Below, one piece after another: positions 1 to 6,413 of a stretch of 15,813 nt of DNA (position 1 is its first letter; every line of letters begins with the position of its first letter). The position numbers and the translations under genes were made by a program. The notes beneath the pieces are model-generated. The model was not told where the DNA came from and made no database searches. It worked only from the letters and a program-made list of their open reading frames with translations. The stretch covers positions 1 to 15,813 of the forward strand of contig CALEVL010000264.1 in the NCBI GenBank assembly GCA_937924675.1. The letters run 5' to 3'. This stretch comes from an uncultured Ignavibacteria bacterium. Its GTDB lineage: Bacteria > Bacteroidota > Ignavibacteria > Tepidaquicellales > Tepidaquicellaceae.

Positions 1-63
1 GGTAAACCTGCCCGGAGAATACTGAACTTCAGCACTTTACGCAGGCGGGCGGGCGACTCGCCG

Positions 64-83
64 CCCTGAGCTTGTCGAAGGGT
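64..83 (+). repeat. 20-bp direct repeat, copy 1
   Basis: Reads ccctgagcttgtcgaagggt and is repeated exactly at 111-130. Its ends (ccct/aggg) are complementary, so it can form a weak hairpin. To my knowledge this motif turns up in intergenic DNA of many unrelated bacterial genomes; its function is unknown. Confidence 0.85.
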
Positions 84-110
84 TTCTTTGCTAAGCTTTC
101 TTTGAGTTTA

Positions 111-130
111 CCCTGAGCTTGTCGAAGGGT
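111..130 (+). repeat. 20-bp direct repeat, copy 2, inside an inverted repeat
   Basis: Exact copy of the repeat at 64-83. This copy lies between two arms that are inverted repeats of each other: gctttctttga at 95-105 and tcaaaagaaagc at 131-142, complementary apart from one extra A. The whole of 95-142 could fold as one imperfect stem-loop. Confidence 0.85.
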
Positions 131-279
131 TCAAAAGAAAGCGTAAATGATTTTATTCTCTGGATATGGGTTAAGCCAATTGCTCTTTTAACAAAACGTT
201 TTGGACGGATTTGAATATTAATCTGCCTTTGAATGCTTATCAATACTAACTAAAAATCAAATTAACTATTTTGTACACA

Positions 280-1716
280 ATGACTTTATTAACGGAGAAA
301 TTTTTAGTTGCCGAAGAGTTTGTCTTTTCAGCAAGCAATCTGCATTTTGATGTAGTCAACCCGTTTTCGGGAAAAATAGCCAGAAGAATCAGCAAGGCGG
401 GAAAAGAGGATTTCAACACTTCGCTAAACTATTTGTGTTCTGTCTTTGGGAAATACAAAGCAGAACCGGTTCATGTTAGAGTAGAGCTTCTGAAGAAGAT
501 CTCAGAAAAGATTTCAGATGTTTCAGAGGACCTGGCTCAACTTCTCACCCTTGAAACAGGCAAGCCGATCAAGTATTCGAGGATTGAAGTTCAAAGAGCC
601 ATCTTGACTTTTACTCTCGGAAGTGAAGAAGCATCGAGGATAAACGGGGAGCTGATTGATCTGAGCCGTATCAAAGGTTCGGAGAATGTTCAGGGGATAA
701 TCAAAAGATTTCCCGTGGGAGTAATACTTGCGATAACTCCATGGAATTTTCCTGTAAATCTTGTTGCTCACAAACTATCACCCGCTCTGGCTTCGGGAAA
801 TGTTGTGCTGCTAAAACCAGCCTCTGCATCGGCGGCTTGCGGTATAGAAATAGTCAAGATCATAAAGGAATGTTGCGATGAAATGGAACTCGGATACTAT
901 CCTGTAAATGTTCTGACTGCTCCCGGAAGCATAACGGAAGAATTTGCATCGGATGAAAGAGTAAATCTTGTGAGTTTTACCGGAAGTTCTTCGGTAGGCT
1001 GGCATTTGAAGAAAGTTTTGAACAGACAGAAAATATCACTCGAACTTGGCGGAAATGCTGGAGTGATTGTTGATGAAACTGCGAATATTGAGGATGCAGT
1101 CGGAAAGATTGTTACGGGAGCATTCTCACAGGCAGGACAAAGCTGTATATCAGTTCAGAGGATTTTCGTTCATAAGACTATTTATGAAAAATTTCTCGAC
1201 AGATATATTGGCGAAACAGAGAAGCTAAAGGTCGGAGATCCCTTTGACAATGAGACAGATGTCGCATCTATGATTAATGAAGAAGAAGCGAAACGGGCTG
1301 AAAGCTGGATTCAGGATGCGATCAGTGAGGGCGCAAAGGCAGTCACCGGTGGAACCAGGCAGGCAGCTGTTCTTGCGCCGACTATACTCTGCGACACCAA
1401 TACTAATATGAAAGTGAATTCTCATGAGGTTTTTGCTCCTGTTGCTACTGTAACGGAGTTCAGTGACTTCGGCTCTGCAATCGAAATGATCAATGATTCT
1501 AAGTTCGGACTGCAGGCTGGTGTATTCACAAATAATATGAAGAACGCTTTCAATGCATTCGAGAAAATTGAGACAGGCGGTGTGATCATCAATAATGTTT
1601 CAACATACAGAATGGATGCAATGCCTTACGGCGGAGTGAAAGATTCCGGCAATGCACGTGAAGGTGTGAGGTTTGCTATAGAAGAGATGACGGAAAGAAA
1701 GATTATGGTGATTTGA
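280..1716 (+). CDS. NAD(P)-dependent aldehyde dehydrogenase
   Basis: The ALDH superfamily oxidises an aldehyde to its acid with NAD(P)+ in the cytoplasm. Numbering from the ATG at 280 (478 residues), the family motifs appear in the usual order: the PWNFP cofactor-binding motif at about 154-158, the FTGS nucleotide loop, the general-base Glu at about 255 in LELGG, and the nucleophilic Cys at about 289 in GQSC. The Glu-Cys spacing of 34 is normal, and the length is typical. A TTG at 271 would add three residues; ATG is preferred. The sequence around PVNLVAHKLSPALASGN and the C-terminal PYGGVKDSGNAREG resembles the lactaldehyde/phosphonoacetaldehyde-like and succinate-semialdehyde-like subgroups. 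The true substrate cannot be read from the sequence. No functional partner lies next to it, so it is probably a single-gene unit. Confidence 0.93.
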   Translation: MTLLTEKFLVAEEFVFSASNLHFDVVNPFSGKIARRISKAGKEDFNTSLNYLCSVFGKYKAEPVHVRVELLKKISEKISDVSEDLAQLLTLETGKPIKYSRIEVQRAILTFTLGSEEASRINGELIDLSRIKGSENVQGIIKRFPVGVILAITPWNFPVNLVAHKLSPALASGNVVLLKPASASAACGIEIVKIIKECCDEMELGYYPVNVLTAPGSITEEFASDERVNLVSFTGSSSVGWHLKKVLNRQKISLELGGNAGVIVDETANIEDAVGKIVTGAFSQAGQSCISVQRIFVHKTIYEKFLDRYIGETEKLKVGDPFDNETDVASMINEEEAKRAESWIQDAISEGAKAVTGGTRQAAVLAPTILCDTNTNMKVNSHEVFAPVATVTEFSDFGSAIEMINDSKFGLQAGVFTNNMKNAFNAFEKIETGGVIINNVSTYRMDAMPYGGVKDSGNAREGVRFAIEEMTERKIMVI

Positions 1717-1724
1717 GATTTGAT

Positions 1725-1772
1725 AGTTAAAAGTTGCGGCGGAGCAGTCGCTTCGGGAAGAATTGAGAGTTG
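1725..1772 (+). repeat. 48-bp dispersed repeat, copy A
   Basis: Begins 8 bases after the aldehyde dehydrogenase stop codon. It matches 2853-2900 in 41 of 48 positions without gaps. Shared blocks are agttaaaagttgcggcg, cttcggga and gagttg. Both copies follow closely after a stop codon. Confidence 0.8.
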
Positions 1773-1793
1773 AGGCGAATCGTCTCTTCAGGA

Positions 1794-1842
1794 AAAGTTC
1801 AAAGTTCGAAGTTCAAAGTTCAAAGTTTAAAGTTTAAAGTTC
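1794..1842 (+). repeat. Tandem heptamer repeat, seven units
   Basis: Seven consecutive 7-bp units of consensus aaagttc (variants gaagttc and aaagttt) in perfect phase, followed by a partial eighth unit. It lies in the gap between the aldehyde dehydrogenase and fcl, about 70 bp before the fcl start. Copy number in such tracts may vary between strains. Confidence 0.9.
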
Positions 1843-1914
1843 AAAGTGATATGGAATCCAAACCTTTGATAGCTAAAAGTGAAAAAAGTATTTATAAATA
1901 TCTGAATAAAATTC

Positions 1915-2850
1915 ATGAACAAACAGAGTAAGGTTGCGATCTTCGGCGGAACAGGAATGCTGGGAGGCGCGATAAACAGGCGACTGAAAGCGCAGGGATA
2001 TGAAAATATTCTTACACCATCGAGAAAGAACGGGTTTGATCTTTTAAAGAAAGAAGATGTTGACAAGTTTTTCAGCACAGAGAAGCCCGAGGGTGTATTC
2101 ATGGTCGCGGGACTTGTTGGAGGGATTCTGGCAAACAATACAAGGCAGGCAGATTTCTTGTATCAGAATGCACTTATGATACTGAACGTGATAGAATCTC
2201 TGGCAAAGAATTCTCCTCAGACCAAACTTCTATACACTGGCTCAACATGTATCTATCCGAAAGAAAATCCGCAGCCGATAAGTGAGAACAGATTCATGAC
2301 AGGTCCGCTGGAAGAAACTAATAAAGGCTATGCAGTTGCCAAAGGTATGGGAATTGTAGCTTGTCAGCTTTACAGACAACAATACGGTATCAACGCTATT
2401 GCTGCAATGCCGACAAATCTATACGGCCCAAACGACAATTACGATCTTCAGAACAGCCACTTCATTGCTGCAATGGTTCAGAAGTTTGTGAATGCAAAGA
2501 GAGAAGGCTCAGAATTGATATTCTGGGGAAGCGGCAAGCCGAGAAGGGAAGCGTTGTTTGTTGATGATTGTGCAGATGCATGCATTTATCTGATGGAGAA
2601 CTATAACTCACCCGAGATAATCAACATCGGTACAGGTTTCGATCATTCAATACGCGAGTACATAGATATTGCTCAGAAGGTATTTGATTACAAAGGTGAA
2701 GTAAAGTGGGATACATCAAAACCCGATGGCATGTATGAAAAGAGAACTGACATTGCATATATCAAAAGCATTATGCCTTCATACAGTCCGAGACCGTTTG
2801 AAGAAGGTTTGAAGGAAGTTGTGAAGGTGGATTTTGGGATGGAAGTGTAG
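1915..2850 (+). CDS. fcl: GDP-L-fucose synthase (GDP-4-keto-6-deoxy-mannose epimerase/reductase)
   Basis: This cytoplasmic enzyme makes GDP-L-fucose from GDP-4-keto-6-deoxy-D-mannose with NADPH, for surface polysaccharides or glycoproteins. At 311 residues it has the usual length. The Rossmann motif GGTGMLGG lies near residue 12. The family-specific VGGI-N segment is followed by the catalytic Ser region STCIYP. Tyr139 and Lys143 sit in YAVAK, the short-chain dehydrogenase/reductase catalytic pair. NLYGPNDNY, WGSGKPRREALFVDD and DTSKPDGM are hallmarks of the Fcl/WcaG group. The start is the ATG at 1915, with no Shine-Dalgarno sequence. Its usual partner, GDP-mannose 4,6-dehydratase (gmd), is not next to it, so the pathway must be completed elsewhere. 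Repeat-rich spacers flank the gene on both sides. Confidence 0.93.
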   Translation: MNKQSKVAIFGGTGMLGGAINRRLKAQGYENILTPSRKNGFDLLKKEDVDKFFSTEKPEGVFMVAGLVGGILANNTRQADFLYQNALMILNVIESLAKNSPQTKLLYTGSTCIYPKENPQPISENRFMTGPLEETNKGYAVAKGMGIVACQLYRQQYGINAIAAMPTNLYGPNDNYDLQNSHFIAAMVQKFVNAKREGSELIFWGSGKPRREALFVDDCADACIYLMENYNSPEIINIGTGFDHSIREYIDIAQKVFDYKGEVKWDTSKPDGMYEKRTDIAYIKSIMPSYSPRPFEEGLKEVVKVDFGMEV

Positions 2851-2852
2851 TG

Positions 2853-2900
2853 AGTTAAAAGTTGCGGCGAAGCCGTTCCTTCGGGAAAAGTTGTGAGTTG
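2853..2900 (+). repeat. 48-bp dispersed repeat, copy B
   Basis: Starts 2 bases after the fcl stop codon and matches 1725-1772 in 41 of 48 positions. In this copy the core can form a small hairpin (cggc-gaa-gccg, from about 2865). There is no following T run, so it does not look like an intrinsic terminator. Confidence 0.8.
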
Positions 2901-3041
2901 TTAATAGATTTCAGGATTGACTTCGAACAAATATCAACTGAATATTTTAAAGACATTTTATTAATAAATGCTCTTGATGTTGTTATCTTGAATGTTTTCT
3001 GAAATTCGACAAAGGACAAGTTTATTGAAATTTCTTCCGGT

Positions 3042-3057
3042 GGGACGGCCTCGCCGC
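3042..3057 (-). repeat. Inverted core copy of the dispersed repeat
   Basis: On the minus strand this reads gcggcgaggccgtccc, close to gcggcgaagccgttcc in copy B (about 2864-2879). It lies 38 bp before the glycyl-tRNA synthetase start and is followed at 3059-3092 by an AT-rich stretch of imperfect tttctaattt-like units. Confidence 0.55.
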
Positions 3058-3095
3058 TATTTCTAATTTTTAATTTCTAATTCTTAATTAATATC

Positions 3096-4463
3096 GTGGC
3101 AAATCCAACAAAATCAGATATCACCGAAAAGATAGTATCACTATCAAAGAGAAGAGGATTCATATTTCAGTCATCTGAAATTTATGGCGGCCTTAACGGC
3201 TGTTATGATTACGGCCCGCTTGGAGTTGAGCTTCTGAGAAATGTAAAAGAAGCATGGTGGAAAGAGATGACATACCGAGAAGATATTGAAGGAATAGATG
3301 CCTCTATACTTATGCATCCCCGGGTTTGGGAAGCATCCGGGCATGTCGAACATTTCACTGATCCTATGGTTGACTGCAAGGAATGCAAGGCAAGATTCCG
3401 TGAAGATCAGGTGGAGGATTCTGATTGCGGCAACAAGGCATACAAGGGACGCAAGGCATCAAAGTGCATGGCAGAAGGGAAATTTACAGCAGCAAGAAGT
3501 TTCAATCTGATGTTCAAGACTCACATCGGACCGCTTGAAGAATCTTCAGCGGCGGTATTTCTCAGACCTGAGACAGCCCAGGGCATTTATGTAAACTTCA
3601 ATAATGTAAAAGATGCTTCCCGTCAAAGACTGCCGTTTGGAATTGCGCAGATAGGAAAAGCCTTCAGAAACGAAATCAACACAAAGAATTTTCTTTTCAG
3701 AACCAGGGAGTTCGAGCAAATGGAGATGCAGTATTTCATCAATCCGGCGGATGATCAGAAATTCTTCGAGTATTGGAGAGAAGAGCGATTCAACTGGTTT
3801 GTCAAATACGGAATGAAACCGGAGCGGCTGAAATTACATGTGCATGAAAAGCTGGCACACTATGCGCGTGCAGCAGTAGACATTGAATATGAATTTCCAT
3901 TTGGTTGGGGAGAGATCGAAGGAATCCACAACAGGACAGATTTCGACCTGAAGCGGCACACGGAATTCTCCGGGAAAAAGATCGAGTACTTTGATGATCA
4001 GACAAAAGAAAGATTTACTCCGTTTGTTATTGAGACATCGGCAGGAGCGTCCAGAAGTTTTTTTGCATTTTTGTGCAACGGTTATGATGAAGAAGAAGTT
4101 ACAAAACAAAATGATGACGGAACAACTTCTTCTGAACTCAGGACTGTCCTGAGATTTCATCCTTCACTTGCCCCGATCAAAGTTGCGGTTTTCCCGCTCG
4201 TAAATCGTGACGGAATGCAGGATATAGCTCATAGTATCAATGATGATCTGAGAAAGAAATTCAAATCATTTTACGATGATTCGGGAGCAGTGGGCAGAAG
4301 ATACCGAAGACAGGATGAATGCGGCACACCATTCTGTGTTACAGTTGACTCGGAAACTATCTATGATAATACGGTTACAGTACGCGAGAGAGACTCAATG
4401 AAACAGGAGAGAATTCACAAGGATAATCTCCTTGAGTACATCAAAACCAAATTAGAGAATTGA
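3096..4463 (+). CDS. glyS: Glycyl-tRNA synthetase, class II, single-chain homodimer type
   Basis: It charges tRNA-Gly with glycine in the cytoplasm. The 455 residues match the homodimeric form, unlike the separate alpha/beta form. The N-terminal SKRRGFIFQSSEIYGG and YDYGPLG segment is characteristic. Class II motif 2 is seen in FRNEIN...RTREFEQMEMQYF and motif 3 in ETSAGASRSFFAFL. The C-terminal anticodon-binding domain begins near residue 360 (APIKVAVFPLVNRDG) and carries GRRYRRQDECGTPFCVTVD. Between motifs 1 and 2 there are four cysteines (about C94, C97, C111 and C124) that could form a zinc knuckle; this is an inference. The start is a GTG at 3096; no ATG lies nearby in frame, and the protein begins properly there. 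The next gene starts one base after its stop, so the two are probably co-transcribed. Confidence 0.96.
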   Translation: MANPTKSDITEKIVSLSKRRGFIFQSSEIYGGLNGCYDYGPLGVELLRNVKEAWWKEMTYREDIEGIDASILMHPRVWEASGHVEHFTDPMVDCKECKARFREDQVEDSDCGNKAYKGRKASKCMAEGKFTAARSFNLMFKTHIGPLEESSAAVFLRPETAQGIYVNFNNVKDASRQRLPFGIAQIGKAFRNEINTKNFLFRTREFEQMEMQYFINPADDQKFFEYWREERFNWFVKYGMKPERLKLHVHEKLAHYARAAVDIEYEFPFGWGEIEGIHNRTDFDLKRHTEFSGKKIEYFDDQTKERFTPFVIETSAGASRSFFAFLCNGYDEEEVTKQNDDGTTSSELRTVLRFHPSLAPIKVAVFPLVNRDGMQDIAHSINDDLRKKFKSFYDDSGAVGRRYRRQDECGTPFCVTVDSETIYDNTVTVRERDSMKQERIHKDNLLEYIKTKLEN

Positions 4464-4464
4464 T

Positions 4465-4719
4465 TTGGATAGCAATCTAATAATCGGACTCATTGCAGCA
4501 TCGCTTACAACATTTGCATTTCTTCCGCAGTCAATCAAAGCCATAAGAACAAGGCATACCGGTGATATTTCTTTGCTTATGCTGATAATGCTGGAAGTTG
4601 GAATAATCATCTGGATAGTTTACGGTTTTCTGGAAAGGGATATCCCGCTGCTGGCAGCCAACAGCGTATCATTTGTGCTGATTACAGTTACGCTCATTTT
4701 GAAGATAAGACATGGATAG
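4465..4719 (+). CDS. SemiSWEET-family sugar transporter (PQ-loop/MtN3 half transporter)
   Basis: A small 84-residue membrane protein with three predicted helices (about 5-23, 38-56 and 60-80). The PQ motif sits at residues 21-22 in FLPQSIKAIRTRHTGDIS. The conserved Trp50 and Asn66 have the spacing seen in the substrate pocket of SemiSWEETs. In known members two copies pair to form a passive sugar channel in the inner membrane; the sugar here is unknown. The start is a TTG one base after the glyS stop, since no ATG would preserve the first helix. Its last 8 bases overlap the next gene, the Crp/Fnr regulator, which suggests translational coupling. I see no link between sugar transport and the nos genes beyond shared transcription. 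Confidence 0.87.
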   Translation: MDSNLIIGLIAASLTTFAFLPQSIKAIRTRHTGDISLLMLIMLEVGIIIWIVYGFLERDIPLLAANSVSFVLITVTLILKIRHG

Positions 4720-5410
4720 TGACATACTAAGAAATGTGAACATGTTCTCGGTTCTCAATGATAAAGAGCTTGATAAGATCTTTTCACTTTCATCCGTGAA
4801 GAAGTTCTCCAAAGGCGAAATGATCTTTTTTGATTCTGAACCATATCTGGGATTCTATGTAGTGCTTGAAGGAAGCATCAAAATCTTTAAGATTGCAGGG
4901 GACGGAAGGGAAAGGATAATTCATTTTGTTTACCCTTATAATACATTTGCAGAAGTACCGCTGTTTGAACAATCTGAAAAAATAAGAAACGATATGTGTG
5001 CCTATCCTGCAAATGCAATGGCTCTTGAAGATGATACGCTCCTTATTCTGATCAGATCGATGCCTTTTTATGATCTCCTGCACAAGAACAATGAAATCTC
5101 TCTGAAACTTCTCGGGGCACTTTCCAAAAGGCTTAGATACCTTAACAATTATATTGAAAGCCACATGAAAGATATTCCTCATCGCCTGGCAGAATTTCTA
5201 ATGCAGGAATATAGAAAATCAGGAAAAGCAGAAAGTAAGAGAATAGAGATTTTGATGACCAAACATGACCTTGCGTCATATCTTGGAACGATTGATGAGA
5301 CACTTTCCAGAACATTCAAGAAATTTCAGGCTGACGGTTTGATAGAAATGAAGGGCCGAAATGTGGTCATAAAAGATTTAGCAAAGCTATCTAAGCTTGC
5401 AGATGAGTAA
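4712..5410 (+). CDS. Crp/Fnr-family transcription regulator (candidate nos activator)
   Basis: A 232-residue cytoplasmic regulator. The N-terminal cyclic-nucleotide-binding-type beta barrel covers about residues 10-120 (FSKGEMIFFDSEPYLGFYVVLEGSIKIF), followed by the long dimer helix and a winged helix-turn-helix from about 150 to 225. In the recognition helix, DETLSR gives Glu196, Ser199 and Arg200, the same E-x-x-S-R pattern by which FNR reads TTGA half-sites; CRP has R-E-T-V-G-R instead. There is no N-terminal cysteine cluster, so it is not an Fe-S FNR. It is more like the DNR/NnrR type that senses NO through haem, but the ligand is not visible from sequence. It overlaps the SemiSWEET gene by 8 bases and lies 185 bp upstream of a perfect TTGAC-N4-GTCAA palindrome, its most likely target. 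Confidence 0.92.
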   Translation: MDSDILRNVNMFSVLNDKELDKIFSLSSVKKFSKGEMIFFDSEPYLGFYVVLEGSIKIFKIAGDGRERIIHFVYPYNTFAEVPLFEQSEKIRNDMCAYPANAMALEDDTLLILIRSMPFYDLLHKNNEISLKLLGALSKRLRYLNNYIESHMKDIPHRLAEFLMQEYRKSGKAESKRIEILMTKHDLASYLGTIDETLSRTFKKFQADGLIEMKGRNVVIKDLAKLSKLADE

Positions 5411-5585
5411 ACTTGGTTCAATTATTCGTTTCTGGCAAGGAAGTTCTGACTTTTTGAACTACAATTTGAATCAAGTTATGAATTATCCGCCCACTGCTCC
5501 AAGTGCTTTGGCTCATTATGAACTGAACGATTTAGAGAGCGATACTTCAGAATTTGCAGAATTCATGAGGTTTGGTAACAAATAA
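5403..5585 (+). CDS. Small hypothetical protein between regulator and nos promoter
   Basis: A 60-residue ORF whose ATG overlaps the last 8 bases of the regulator gene (a TTG at 5397 would add two residues). The product is soluble, with no signal peptide, no membrane helix and no cysteine. The N-terminal half is mildly basic and aromatic (IIRFWQGSSDFLNYNLNQ). The middle is Pro/Ala-rich (NYPPTAPSALAHYELNDL), and the C-terminal half is acidic (ESDTSEFAEF). I do not recognise it. The overlapping start is the main reason to believe it is translated. It could instead be a chance ORF, as it ends just 9 bases before the operator palindrome. Confidence 0.4.
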   Translation: MSKLGSIIRFWQGSSDFLNYNLNQVMNYPPTAPSALAHYELNDLESDTSEFAEFMRFGNK

Positions 5586-5594
5586 TTTGCATCA

Positions 5595-5608
5595 TTGACT
5601 TAAGTCAA
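5595..5608. promoter_or_regulatory. Crp/Fnr-type operator, perfect palindrome
   Basis: ttgacttaagtcaa is a perfect 14-bp palindrome. It fits the FNR/DNR/NnrR consensus TTGA-N6-TCAA. Its centre (5601.5) lies about 41 bp before the start point predicted from the TAnnTTTG box at 5631-5638, the standard place for an activator that touches RNA polymerase (class II). A regulator with a matching recognition helix is encoded just upstream. Confidence 0.8.
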
Positions 5609-5630
5609 ACCATCTAATATCTATCAATTG

Positions 5631-5638
5631 TAATTTTG
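5631..5638 (+). promoter_or_regulatory. Bacteroidota-type -7 promoter box of the nos operon
   Basis: taattttg matches the Bacteroidota -7 consensus TAnnTTTG exactly. No TTG is found where the -33 element should be (around 5607-5612), as expected for a promoter that needs an activator. Transcription would start around 5642-5644, only 2 to 4 bases before the first ATG. Confidence 0.65.
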
Positions 5639-5645
5639 TATAGAT

Positions 5646-6413
5646 ATGAGAACACCGTCGAAAATAGAATTCACAAAAGAATCAAGGCTTGAAGACATAT
5701 TGGATTTGTCAATCAGTTATGCTGATATATTTGATAAATATGACATTGACTATGGCAATTTTGGAAAGCTGACTCTTGGTGAAGTCTGTGAATCAATCCC
5801 GCTGAAGCTTGCAACGCTCATTTCTGAACTCAGCAAGAAAGATACGAACGGTATAGTCTGCCGCAATATGAATGAATGGGACGTTGTTTTTCTTTGTGAC
5901 TTCATAAACACGAACCTCCATCATAAAATCAAGGGATTAGTTGCCGAATTTGAAAACACTTTCAGGGTTTTGTTCAGAAAGGGATTTATACACGAAGACA
6001 TAAAGAAACTTTCAGTGGATTTTGCGGCTGATATTCTTTCACATCTTAAGAAAGAACAACGGATGCTTTTCCCATACATAAAGCATATGTCAACGGCATT
6101 GGAAACGGGTAAGGAAATTCAAATGGCACCTTTCGGACTTATATGTATGCCGATCAAAGCTCTTAAGCGGGAACATCTTCAGATAACCGAAATGGCAGAA
6201 ATTCTTGGCAGAATACTTGCAGATCTCAACCGCCGCGATGGTTTATTGCAGGATGAAAAATTTGAATTAATGAATACACTCAGGAAGAGTTTTAAGCTGC
6301 ACATACATTTTGAGAACAATATCCTCTTTCCAAAGGCAATTTCACTTGAAAAAAAAATATTTAAGTCAAACCAAAACACATTAGTAAACAAATCAAAAAA
6401 TAAATGTACATGA
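5646..6413 (+). CDS. Ric/YtfE/ScdA-like di-iron protein (hemerythrin-type), cysteine-less N-domain
   Basis: Members of this family release or shuttle iron to repair Fe-S and di-iron centres damaged by NO or oxidants. The 255 residues contain an N-terminal DUF542-like domain (about 13-50: LEDILDLSISYADIFDKYDIDYG) and a hemerythrin-like four-helix domain. The expected iron ligands can be placed: His92 or His93, His133, Glu137, His177, His219 and Glu223. The usual paired cysteines of the N-domain (DYCCGG) are replaced here by Gly37-Asn38, while Cys48 remains. This is the first gene after the operator and promoter, and its last four bases overlap the cytochrome gene (ATGA). The ATG at 5646 is needed to include the N-domain. 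Protection of the nos machinery against NO is the likely role; this is inferred from the context. Confidence 0.85.
   Translation: MRTPSKIEFTKESRLEDILDLSISYADIFDKYDIDYGNFGKLTLGEVCESIPLKLATLISELSKKDTNGIVCRNMNEWDVVFLCDFINTNLHHKIKGLVAEFENTFRVLFRKGFIHEDIKKLSVDFAADILSHLKKEQRMLFPYIKHMSTALETGKEIQMAPFGLICMPIKALKREHLQITEMAEILGRILADLNRRDGLLQDEKFELMNTLRKSFKLHIHFENNILFPKAISLEKKIFKSNQNTLVNKSKNKCT

Larger units (their letters stand above)
1..270. other. Upstream non-coding region with short repeats
   Basis: No complete gene is visible here. The first bases could be the tail of an upstream gene: one forward frame reads a few residues and stops at 23-25, another stops at 67-69. This is too little to support a call. 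A GC-rich stretch at 41-66 holds a small hairpin (ggcg-act-cgcc). It is followed by two exact copies of a 20-bp repeat (64-83 and 111-130). The rest, from about 148 to 270, is AT-rich and presumably carries the promoter of the aldehyde dehydrogenase. I could not find a clean TAnnTTTG box; the nearest is tattttg just before the start, one base short. Confidence 0.6.

Noticed and set aside
1..25. Possible C-terminal end of an upstream gene (VNLPGEY, then a stop)
   Set aside because: Seven residues are too few to support a coding call.
3834..4160. 108-residue minus-strand ORF, with a second one at 3802-4005
   Set aside because: Both lie antisense within glycyl-tRNA synthetase and show low-complexity, shadow-like composition.
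6361..6373. ttaagtcaaacca, which repeats the right half of the nos operator before the cytochrome gene
   Set aside because: Only one half-site is present; the left side reads aatat instead of ttgac, and there is no TAnnTTTG box after it. It also lies inside the upstream coding region.
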